A model generated the notes under the pieces. The model did no database searches. It was given only the letters and a program-made list of their open reading frames with translations, and had not been told where the DNA came from. Positions 34,322-45,154 of a stretch of 64,000 bases of DNA are shown here, one piece after another. Position 1 is the stretch's first letter, and every line of letters starts with the position of its first letter. Origin of the DNA: Gossypium raimondii (Eukaryota; Streptophyta; Magnoliopsida; Malvales; Malvaceae). The stretch is from assembly GCF_025698545.1 (NCBI RefSeq), contig NC_068565.1, positions 3,534,001 through 3,598,000 of the forward strand. Reading direction: 5' to 3'. The position numbers and the translations under genes are program-made.

Positions 34322-36359
34322 AAGCCATTACAGAGATTGTAAATGAGGGGACGGGAAATAAAAAAGAGTTCAGTCATTCAAACAAAAAATAACCAAACAG
34401 ATCGAAGAAAAAAAAAACAAACGTGCAAAGGTCCTCTTTATTTTCTTTTTTTTCCTCTCCTTATTTTTCCGTTTTTGAAACTGTTTATACATACAAATAT
34501 TTCTTTTTTTAAAATTGTTTATACATGCAAAGGTATTTCAAAAGTGCATGAAAAGAAAAAACTTACCCCTTCTCTTTGATTTCACAAAAAAAGCCGACTT
34601 TTGACATTCAGGCCACCATAAATGGCGGCACCGACGCCGGCAATTGGTGGCCAGCACGGCGGCGACTAGCCGGGCCGACAACCGGAGAAGGGGATGGTTT
34701 AAAGAATGGGAGAGAGCTTCTCGAGTTTTTTTTTTTGAAACAAGAGACTAAATGATTATTTTTGGAAAAATTCTGAGTTAAATAGGCATTCAAAACGACG
34801 CCGTTTTGACTTGACCCGCGCGCGACCCGACCCGTTCCAGGGGGAATCCGCGTGTTTTTGCCTTTTGGGATATTTTGCTTCTAGTCCTTCCGCCTTGTTG
34901 AGTTGTTTTAATCTAGTCCTGATTTCACCTTTTTACTTCTTTTAATTTTACCCCACGAATTTCGTTTTGTTACATGACAGTTCATTGTGAAATTGCGCGC
35001 ATAAGGACCAGGGATAGTTTCCCTTTCGGACCCCATTGTTTTACCGTGTTGTATTTTTTATCCTTGTCAGCCTTTTTTATCATTTACAATTTATAGCCTT
35101 TGATTTCACTTAAACTTTAATTAAATCCCTTACTTATTTAATTTAGCTTTGTACTGTTTTATCTTATTATTATTTTATTACTTATTTCGTTATCAGCAAT
35201 TCAGCATTGCGTTTTATTTTAAAATTTACATTACTCATATTAGTTTTATATATTGATTTATTTATTATTCTTTATTTTTTAAACACTTAAATTTAATATT
35301 ATTTTTTACTTTTTTATATTTATGTACTTCTTAAATACCTAAATGAAGTATTGTTTATATCTGCTGTATTGGTTTTATTCATCTATTTATTTATCATTCT
35401 TACTTCTAAAGTACTTACGTTTTATGTCATGTATATTCATTTTATTTATTTGCTTGTTTATTTATTATTCTTGTGCTTTTTCAAATATTTAGATTTAATA
35501 TTATTTTCACTCCCTTTTCATTAGGCACCCTTTGTCTTTATTTTTATTTTTACTTTCGAGTTACTTTGTCGTTAATGGCATAAATTAATTTTCTTATTAT
35601 TGCTATTTCATATTATTATTACTATAGTATTTACCCATTTATTTGTTATTTATCGTTCTAATATATTTGTTCTCCTCATATAATCTTTTTAGATAAAAAG
35701 AAAAATTTAAATCGAAACAATGTTCATTGTTTTTGGAATTAGAAAGGTCGTACCCTAATTTACGGGGTTTCGATTTTCTTGATAAATCCACATACACGAA
35801 TCTTTTCAAACATAAGTTTTTAAGAGATCTCGGGAATTAATAAAATATCGCGTTTTAACTTAGGAGACATGATTTCTTTTCCAAACCCAAGATAATCGAA
35901 TCAAATATCTGTAAAAAAAATAAACTTTTCGGTATTCATTTCTCATATTGGGAATTCAAGACATTGTGTCCTAACTTACGAGACATAATTTTTTTCTCGA
36001 TTAACGTAAAATATGCCCTGTTCTCGAAAAAGGTTTCATTTTAACAAGGGATCGTATTTTAAAATCTTTTCCAAAATTTCAACTTTCGACACTAAGACAC
36101 TAATTAATCAACTAGGTACCAATTTTCGGCGTTACGAGGGTGCTAACCCTTCCTTGTACGTAACTGACTCCCAAACCTGTCTTTCTTAATTTCGTAGACC
36201 AAAAAGCGTTTTAATATATCAAATTAAAATAACCACTATTCGAGGTGGCCTGATCACACCTCATTAATAAGGATTGGTGGTCACTCCCATACTCATTTTT
36301 TTATTTTTTGTCAAAATCTAAATCGATCCCGTTTTACAAAAAATGGTGTCAACACCAAC

Positions 36360-36909
36360 ATTCTCAAACGCAACAACAAAAATGTTTTCAAAAAGGAAAT
36401 AGACATCACACTTAGAGTATAGAAACACTTGGATTGTAACCATGAAAAACGAAATAAGATATCCAACATCCTCATCACATTGGGTTTCCCTCTGATTCAT
36501 TAGTAGCCTCTGCAATGCAATAACACGATTAAAAGTTATTGTAGCAATAACTTTTATAAATATTAAAAAATTAACTTCCAAACACATTGATCACGTCTAA
36601 ATCTAATCTAAGTCAAGGTTGGTCTAAACATGAAAATTCTAACCAACTCATCTCAATTCAATTCAACTAAACCTAAACTAAATTGACACAAAAATCTATT
36701 TATATAATTTACTTTTAACTTATATATAATTTTAGTTATGATTTAAATTTATACATTTAATATTGAACAAATAGTCAAATTAAAGAAAATTGGTAATTAT
36801 GAACAATAACTTAACACATAGGTAATTAATGAAAATAATATAATATATATACGTAGGCAAAATAATATAAAGCTAAAAAGTGAGATAATGAAGTAAAATG
36901 TTTCTAACC
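36360..36909. repeat. LRK10L downstream flank, right half
   Basis: Continues the module interrupted by solo LTR A (ATTCTCAAAC matches 1977 and 44448) and runs to the kinase stop at 36910. Probably contains the 3' UTR of the kinase copy. Confidence 0.75.
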
Positions 36910-39195
36910 TTATGCAATATTTGAACTCGCTATAGTAACACTATCCAATGGTGTACTTGGCTCATCATTAGAGTTCTCATCAAGAGGAAGTTGATGGAAT
37001 GGTTTAGGAGGCATCTCAAGGAGTTCAACATTAGATTCAAGCATCTTCAACACTTTATTCATTGAAGGACGATCAGAAGGCAATAATTGTATACACCAAA
37101 AGGCAGTTATTATCATCTTCTTCACCATTACTTTTTCATCGTCAGAAACATCTCCTAGCTCTATGTCCTCTCCTTGATCTAATCGGTCATAAATCCAAGA
37201 TGGAAAATAGATCTGACTAGTGTGGTCAGCAAATGCATTCACATTCTTTCTCCTTCCTACCATTTCCATCAGTAACATTCCAAAACTATAAACATCGGCT
37301 TTGTATGAGATGCCTCCAAGATTTTTGTAAACCAATTCAGGAGCAATATATCCTATCGTTCCTCGTGCCGCAGTGAGAGAGACAATGCTATCATCTACTG
37401 AATACAATTTAGCAAGACCAAAATCGGAAACTTTTGGGTTAAAATGCTCATCAAGAAGAATATTGTGTGGCTTGATATCAAAATGTAGAATTTGCATGTC
37501 ACATCCTTGATGCAAGTAATGAATTCCTTGAGCTACCCCAAGCACAATATCAAACATTTTTTTCCAGCTCAAAGTATTCTTATTTTCTTCGGTAAATATG
37601 ATTTTATCTAAAGATCCATTAGGCATGAAGTCATATACTAGAGCTTGCTTTGATCCCTCCACACAAAATCCAATAAGTTTTGCCACATTAGCATGATGAA
37701 TTCTTCCAATAGAAGCAACTTCATTTATGAAATCTTGACCATTACCCTTTGATTTGCCCAACAATTTTATTGCCACGTGATGTCCACTACGAAGTTTTCC
37801 TTTAAATACTGATCCATAATCCCCTTCACCTAATTTATCGTTAAAATTTTTTGTCATTTTTTTAATTTCTCTATAGGAATACCTTATGGGAACAAAATTA
37901 TTTTGACTTTGAAGGAACTCTTCAATCATACCATCCATAGATAAGTGTCTTCTTCTCCATTTGCAAATAATAAGAGCAAGCAAACAAATGATCCCAGGCA
38001 GCGACCTCAATAAAATAACTCCAACTTTAAAAAACACAATGTAAGTCGTCAGTAGTTGTGAAATTAATCAAATAATATATAACTTACATTCTGAAAAAAA
38101 GGTATATACTGTGATAGTTTGATGCTCTTTTATAATTAACTAGTACTTGAAAGAGTGTCATATTTCACTACTTTATGGAGTTAATTTAGAAATAGCAGTT
38201 AAGACTATTAAATAACATAGTTGATACCTTGTGTTTACTCTTCTATACCAAAAATGAAAAACTTTGAAGGGCCATTCAGAACCCAAGCAAAATAAATCTG
38301 AATTATATGTTATGTTTTTGTCAATAGCAGCTACACCTCAACAAATTCAAACTCAGAACTTTGCACACAAAGGAGTAAATCATGCAAAGTGAAGACCAAT
38401 TATTCTACCCTCACACATTCGAATATATTTGACTGGTCGGGTCATGAAATTCACCCAAATCAACACATTCATAACCCCACCTAATTAGCAAATTGCAAAG
38501 AAAGAAAATGAATCTGAACCATGAATTTTCATAAATGATAAAAAGATGCAAGAGAACCCCCGCAAAAAAAAAAAAAGAAAAAGAAATGATAAATTCAACA
38601 ACTAACTTAGTTGAATGTTTTAGCAATATGAATATTCACCGAAGTTAGAACCTGTGAAAGTTCTGTAGATTGTATTCTACTTGACAAAAGAAAATCCATT
38701 CATACAAGAGAAGAAGATTGTATTCTACATCCCAACTCCTTAAAGAGTTCTGTAGATTTTTTAGTTTTGCAGTGAAATTAAATATAAACTTGTATAATAT
38801 GATAGGCTCGTCGGTTTTTTGTTTTTTTCCAGAGTATTGTTTATTGTTGTTTCTCTACCAAATCTAAATTTGTATCTGAAATTAAAGTACCTGTTATTCC
38901 AAAAACATCCCAATAGTCTCCTGTAAAAGAAAAGCACGAATAAAAACAAAATATAATTATTTCGACAACGGAATGAAGTAATAAATCCAAAGCATTACTA
39001 ATCAATTTTGGGTATAGCATACCGATATGTGCAAGGCTGTTCATATAGCTTGTGAAGAGGTCTCCCAATCCTGACAATCTGGATTATATATTCAACAAAT
39101 CAAACTAAAATTAATAAAGGAAAATAGGTGTAAAAAAATCAATTGAATTTGAAGCAAAACTCTGTATTTTGTTTTGTGGTATATCTTATTCTAAA

Positions 39196-39424
39196 TATTC
39201 CTTTTTTTCAGCCAATAAATTTTATTAAAACCGCAAGAGGAAACTGACCAAAAGGCCATTCATACACACCTAAATCACCAATAACTCGACAACAAGTATG
39301 AAAGTTAGAATCCCAAGAAACATAAGAAAACAAATGAACAAGTCAGCATAGAAGAAAACTCCACCCAAAACCCAACATTGAAGAAGAAACAAATCGCATC
39401 ATCTATCCCATATTTTTAACCAAC
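39196..39424 (-). mobile_element. Short non-LTR retroelement insertion (truncated LINE or SINE)
   Basis: A 229-bp segment is flanked by the 11-bp direct repeat CTTATTCTAAA (39185-39195 and 39425-39435). On the minus strand it ends AATAAAATTTATTGGCTG plus seven A, i.e. a polyadenylation-like signal and A run. The equivalent place in the intact paralogue (about 47425-47470) lacks it. These are marks of target-primed reverse transcription of a 5'-truncated element. The family is not recognised. Confidence 0.8.
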
Positions 39425-39719
39425 CTTATTCTAAAAAACATTATACTAATTATTTACATAATTTTTTTGTTTGTAAAAAGTATGCAGCATCTTTTACGGT
39501 ATAATAATTTTACATAACCAAAGTTATTTTATATGATGAAAGGTGAGACAAATTTTATTCAAATTAACTAATCCAAAAATATATATTATAGCATTAAAGG
39601 ATGTAACAGTGAATCATATTCAAACATAATATTATGTTTTTTTAATCATGCTGTTGTTTATATTAAGCACTTTTAAAACATTTTTTCTTTTATTTATCCT
39701 TCTGAAAAGAAACTTAAAT

Positions 39720-39852
39720 TTTAAAAATCTGGATTATATATTCAACAAATCAAAGCAAAATTAATAAAGGGTGTAAAGAAAAATTCCAAATTTGTTTACA
39801 CAAATCAATGGAAGGTAATTTAAAACATTATATCATGTTTTGTGGTGTATAC
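39720..39852. repeat. Duplicate of intron 1 sequence
   Basis: Repeats the stretch beginning at the exon 2 acceptor (ATCTGGATTATATATTCAAC) that also occurs at 39075-39180 and 47313-47450. It is evidence of a local duplication inside this unit. Confidence 0.7.
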
Positions 39853-40107
39853 TCATTGAAGGGCGATCAGAAGGTAGTAATTGTATACACCAAAAAGCAA
39901 TTATTATCATCTTCTTTACCATTACTTTTTCATCGTCAGAAATACCTCCGAACTCCAAGTCCTCTCCTTGATCCAATTGGTCATAAATCCAAGATGGAAA
40001 ATATATTTGACTAGTGTGGTCAGCAAATGCATTCACATTCTTTCTCCTTCCAACTATTTCCATCAATACATTCCAAAACTATAAACATCGGCTTTGTATG
40101 AGATGCC
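39853..40107 (-). pseudogene. Kinase-exon fragment fused to an exon 1 fragment
   Basis: Encodes the segment from near [10 protein letters not shown] through [18 protein letters not shown] to [11 protein letters not shown] on the minus strand. A one-base deletion near 40068 shifts the frame relative to intact copies. Its right edge (GATGCCTC near 40105) passes directly into exon 1 sequence at a shared CCTC, reversing the normal gene order. Non-functional. Confidence 0.85.
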
Positions 40108-40276
40108 TCAATGTAAAGCGATGATTTTATAGGTTTCGTGCAATTCATAACATAAATAATGCTAACCTCTAACCTTCTATCATAATAATTACCATAAGGA
40201 TAAATATAAGAATAAGAAAAGAATCTACAAAAGTAACTAAGAGGAAGGGAGTTGCAATCATCCGTGTCCAACAATC

Positions 40277-40829
40277 AACCCCTCCCAGAGTAGGCTGTCG
40301 AGGAGCCTCCTGCACATCATAAATAGCACGAGTTGTACGCCCCAAAGCATTTGCCAAGGACCATCAAGATGAAGGTCAATAACATTTGTGTAAATTTGGA
40401 GTGCTACCTTACAGCCAAAACTAACAGAATAGTGACTGTTTGGATTGAAATGCCAATTATGAGTCAGTTCGGAGTCGGATACAAGCAAAGTAGCATTCGA
40501 AGCATCCGTTGCGCATCATAGGAGATAGAAGACCGTGAGTTACATGATTTCATTTTGAGTATTGAAAATTGAAAATAGGATAAGTACCAACCACTAATAT
40601 ATTATCAGCAAAATCTCCCAATTGAAAGAACAATAGATGCATCTATACTATGTTTAAAAGTTTAATAGAGTTTATGGTTATCTATCAATGAGGTATCAAC
40701 TCAATTGTAAAATCATTAAAATCTTATTATTTTTAAAAACAAAAAATATTATATTGAGAGTATTTTTATTTTTTATTAAACTTTATAAAAATACATCAAT
40801 TTAATAGAATTTGAACCCAAAACATCATA
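40277..40829. other. Unidentified segment, then AT-rich DNA
   Basis: 40277-40520 is less AT-rich than its surroundings and open on more than one frame on the minus strand for 60-76 codons, but I recognise no domain. It abuts the exon 1 fragment and may be filler from another gene or element. 40560-40829 is AT-rich and featureless. Confidence 0.35.
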
Positions 40830-40834
40830 ATCCT

Positions 40835-43230
40835 TGTACAGACCCAATTTCTGCCCGGCCCACTAACAAAAAGAACCCAAAACCCACAAACCCAATAACC
40901 CACCTAAACACTAACCCATACCAGCAGACCCAATTACAAGGCCCAGTGGCCCAAAATTTTAAAATCATTTCAGAAACCCTAATCCCCCTAACCCTAGCCG
41001 CCTCTTCTGATCTTTCTGCTACTACTGCCGCCATCACCTACCCTCTGCCACCGCCACTGTTTCGCCCACTTGCACCACCTGCTCCACCTGCAAAACAAAG
41101 GAGAACACGCAAGCAAAGAAGGACAAAACAGTAGAAACAATAATAAAATAAATTGTGTAAAAATGGCTATATAAAGGCCATTCAAACGAATTGTAAGGGG
41201 TTCGGCCCCTCTTTCACTATTTCAAGAAATAAAAAGGGCAAAGAAAACGGATTCAAGAAATTTTTCTTTTGGTATAAACTCTATTTTCTTTTATTTATAT
41301 TTTTCTCTTTATTTTTCTTCCATCCGAAACTGTTTGATTCTTTATTCTTATTTTTATTTTTCTTTTATTTTTAAAAACATATATGGCCAAGTTCGTCGGA
41401 TTCTGGGCAGTGCTGGAGAGGGGGAGAGGATATTTTTGAGAAGAAGAGTTTTTTTTTTTTTAATGAAAGCTGAAAATGATTTTTTTGGGGGAAACCTTGA
41501 CTTTTATAGGCCCCCCAAAACGACGTCGTTTTGGGCAAGCCTCTTAGGTACCAAAACGGCGCCGTTTTAAGGCCGGCCCGAAAACCGACCCGACCCGCCT
41601 GAAGGATCCGCGTGTTTTCGACGGAAGGGATAATTGCGTTTTCAGGCCTTCCGCTTTTAAATAATTTTGCAATCAAGTTCTTTCCTTTTTTTAAAATTCG
41701 CCCTATATTTTATTTTCATTCACAATCTGGTCCACTTTGAAATGCAGTGTTTTGGAGGGTGGGGATTATTTCCATTTTGGTCCCCCTCTTTCCGCGCGTG
41801 TCACAATTTAGTCTTTTCAGTCTTTTTTTATTTGAAATTCGCTCAGTATTTTTATTTTTACTTCGATTTAGTCCCTTTTTTAGTAGTATTATTATTATTA
41901 TTATTAATTATTGCTAGTTTTATTTTCCTTAAACCTATTCGTCACTGCTTTGATTAGTATGTTAACTTGTTTCATTATTATTATAGCTTTCTTTTTTATA
42001 ATATATGTACATGTACCTATGAATATTTTTTATATATATATGCATACATAATTATATACATATATATACCTTATAATATTAATGCGTACATACTTTTATT
42101 TATTAAATATTTTTATACTCTATATTTTTATACACTTGTATATATACAAACATCTATGTTTCAATTCATATAAATATATGTACGTATACATAGTTATGTG
42201 CTTTATGTACCTATTATAATTTGTTTACATGTTTATATATATCTATACATATATTTTTATATTTCGTGATAGTTATATGTACACATATACATGTAAATAC
42301 TTATATTTTATGCCTCATAATATATATTTTCATATTTTCATATTTTATGATTTTCATCTATTTTCCTTTATTGTTATTGTAATTTTCATGTGTATTTGTT
42401 TATTTATTTATATGTCTATTTTTTATGTTTTAGTTTTTTTTTTATTTGTTATGATATATGCACAATTAATTTAGTTTATTATTTGTTTTGTTTTGTTTTA
42501 TTCACACAATCATGTTCAATATTCCATTATGCATATAAATATCATATTTCAAAAGGAAAATATTTCTAAATGAGGCAATGTTTTGCGTTTGGAAGTTCGA
42601 GAAAACATGTCCTAAGGTGCTGGGTGTCGATTTTTCTCGTTCAACCAAATAGCTTAATATCCTTTTAAATTTTTAAAATAAGGCAATGTTTTGCGTTTGG
42701 AAATTCGAGAAAACATGCCCTAAGGTCTTTGGGTGTTGATTTTCTCGTTCAACCAAATGGCTTAATATCCTTTTAAAATTTTTAAAATAAGGCAATGTTT
42801 TACGTTTGGAAATTCGAAAAAACATGCCCTAAGGTGCTGGGTGTCGATTTTTCTCGTTCAACCAAATAGCTAAACATCCTCTTGAATTTAAATTCATGCC
42901 ATTCGAGTTTTTAGGATCGTATTTTAAATTTTTTTGAAGTTTTCAGTTTTTTGACACTAAGACATTAAGTAATCAACTAGGTACCAATTTTGGGCGTATC
43001 GAGGGTGCTAATCCTTCCTCGTGCGTAATCGACTCCCGAACCCGTTTTTCTGAATTTCGTGGACCAAACTTGTTGTTTTAATAAAATCAAATCGTTTATT
43101 AAAAACAACCACTTTTTGAGGTGATCCGATCACACCTCATCAAAAAGGATCGGTGGCGACTCCCGTTTTCGTTCTCATTTTTCAAAACCCAAGTCGACCC
43201 CATTTTCCATCCAAAAAAATGGTGTCAACA
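40835..43230. mobile_element. Solo LTR of a gypsy family (copy B), 2.4 kb
   Basis: Begins TGTACAGACCC, ends GGTGTCAACA, and is framed by the perfect 5-bp duplication ATCCT (40830-40834 and 43231-43235). Its TATA-like GCTATATAAAGGCC (near 41166) is followed by two palindromes, AAAACGACGTCGTTTT (near 41516) and AAAACGGCGCCGTTTT (near 41553). At 42570-42890 there are three tandem copies of a ~105-bp unit. Short open frames in it are low-complexity. Same family as 30884-36354. Confidence 0.88.
42570..42890. repeat. Three tandem ~105-bp units within solo LTR B
   Basis: Each unit contains GGCAATGTTTTGCGTTTGGA and TTCTCGTTCAACCAAATAGC. Copy A of the LTR has no comparable triplication. Confidence 0.9.
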
Positions 43231-43235
43231 ATCCT

Positions 43236-45154
43236 TATTACCTAAATTTTACCATACCAAACAAAGCCACATTTAGCTTTTGTATCATTTTTTAAATAAT
43301 CTAATATATCTTTATTTAATAAGTAATAATCCCATATGCATTAGAGAGAGTATTAAGTTGAGTTATTAAATTTAGGGTTTGTTATATTCTAACGGGTTAT
43401 TTTCAATTCCATTGAAATGATTTATAGGTGATAACTTTTACAATTTAATACGATTAATTTTATTATATTACAATGAAAAACAAAAGAAAAAGAAGAATTT
43501 AATATGGTTCAAAGTTTTTAAATAAATCTGGACCAGACAAACCTTTACCATTAATCTATTCCAACTTCAGTGAGAACGACCAAGACAATGCAAGTCTCAA
43601 GTCCTGTTTGAAACGCAAAAGCATTCAAGTGGTTGGGAGCAGCAAGCCTGATCCCTTTTGTCCTTTTGTGTTATGTAAGTCAATTGTAGAGAACGATTGT
43701 TGGAATTTTCTAAAACGTAAGTTAATAGTTAGAACCCTTGAGCAACGCACATTCCACCCCAACCCATGCATAACGTTAGACGAGACTCAATGTCTCATTG
43801 TATACATTTTTAATTTTATTCAACAACTACATAAGTATATTTTTAAATGATTTTTAATATAATTACATGTATTTTCATCTATTTTATATGAATTTAAAAT
43901 ATTACAAATTAAATATAATTAATATAAGATATAAGTTCTATTTAATTAAATTCAAATTCAAATTCAAATTTTAAATTATCCAATAATATAAATAGTAGAC
44001 ATAAATTTAAAGAAAAAATTGGGGTTTAGTTGAGAAATTACCTCTCAAATTCAACTAAAATAAATAAAGAGAGTTTAACTGGAAAATTACCTTTCAAATT
44101 TAACTGAAATATGAAACATACTCAATAATAAGGGTATCAATTCAAAGGTATAAAGCTACATAAATTCTTAGTTATGTCTTTGAAATATTTTCACAAAGGC
44201 ATGTGCAAAACTTTTGATTCTAAGCAAATTCATTGTCTCAATATTACTTATTTAAAATCAAATCCACATTTATTTTTAAACAAAATCCAACAATGTATTT
44301 GGCTCATCCAACAATTTATTTTTAAATGGCATTTATTTAAAAAGAACCAAATGAGAATTATTATACAACTTTATAAAGTCGATGACACATCCAACATTTA
44401 AAGCACAAAGAAACTAGATTGGCCAACAACAAAACAATAATGCCAACATTCTCAAATACCGCAACAAATTTGTTCTAAAAACAAAAGATAGCGCATCGCA
44501 CTTAGAGCGTAGAAATACTTGAATTCAATCATTGTAACAACGAAAAAGGAAACAAGACATCCAACATCCTCATCACAATGGATTCGCCTCTCACCCGCCA
44601 ACAACGTCTGCAATGCAATAAAACAAGAAGAGGCTATTGTGGTAGCAACTCTTATAAATATTCCAAAATTAACTTTTAGATGCATCAGGTCTTAATCTAA
44701 GGTAAAGGGTTTATCCAAACATGAAAAATCTAACCAACTCAATTCAATTCAACCTAACCTCAACCTATCTATATAGTTTACTTTTAATTTATATATAATT
44801 TCTATTATGATTTAAATTTAAATATTTTTAACAAAATTTTAAATACTTAATATTGAACAAATAGTCATATTAATGAAAATTTGTAATTATGATCAATAAC
44901 TTAACACATAGGTAAAAGTGTTTTTTTTTTACTTAATAATATTATTAGCAATAGTACGTTATTAATTGTATATGAAAATAATGAAGCTTAAAATTAAAAT
45001 TTAAAGACAATGCCATTGTCAAATTTACTCAAAATTTATTTTTAACTATAGTTATCTATGTACATATGTGACACACATAATAAGATGCTAATATATATAA
45101 GGCAAAATATTATAAAGTTAAATGGTGAGATAATAAAGTGAAATGTTTCTAACC
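43236..45154. repeat. LRK10L inter-unit flank and 3' region of the next gene
   Basis: 43320-43860 is related to 11076-11550; 44340-45154 is the downstream module (landmark AATAATGCCAACATTCTC near 44437) ending at the kinase stop of the intact gene. No gene is seen. Confidence 0.7.

Larger units (their letters stand above)
30884..36354. mobile_element. Solo LTR of a gypsy family (copy A), interrupted by a nested retrotransposon
   Basis: Begins TGTAATGGGCC and ends GGTGTCAACA. It is flanked by the perfect 5-bp duplication CCAAC (30879-30883 and 36355-36359). The paralogous empty site is visible at about 1965-1990 (AATGCCAACATTCTC). It shares its ends and many interior words with 40835-43230. 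Removing the nested 3-kb element and its AAGCC duplication leaves about 2.46 kb, close to the 2.40 kb of copy B. Contains AAAACGACGCCGTTTTGA near 34793. No primer site or polyprotein, so a product of LTR-LTR recombination. Confidence 0.88.
36910..40276 (-). pseudogene. LRK10L receptor kinase with intact kinase exon but broken exon 1
   Basis: Minus-strand exons by analogy with the complete genes: 39078-39023, 38920-38891 (30 bp) and 38024-36910; phases chain correctly into an open transmembrane-kinase sequence. Kinase motifs: [42 protein letters not shown]; nothing essential is missing. Upstream, only the middle of exon 1 survives (40276-40105: [12 protein letters not shown] to [18 protein letters not shown]). 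It lacks signal peptide, first cysteines and the exon 1 donor, and a stray kinase fragment lies between. A full receptor cannot be made; a transcript starting in intron 1 could still encode a membrane-anchored or soluble kinase. Confidence 0.8.

Noticed and set aside
31310-34326. Reading the bZIP/channel fusion as a genuine host fusion gene
   Set aside because: It is bounded by LTRs and a target duplication, lacks introns, has several in-frame stops and misses the DOG1-like domain, voltage sensor and pore.
41967-42474. Tyr/Phe/Ile-rich open frames of 60-80 codons
   Set aside because: Low-complexity TAT/TTT sequence inside solo LTR B; not protein-like.
42570-42890. Regular ~105-bp repeats considered as a CRISPR-like or satellite array
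   Set aside because: Only three units, no spacer-repeat alternation, plant nuclear context and inside an LTR.
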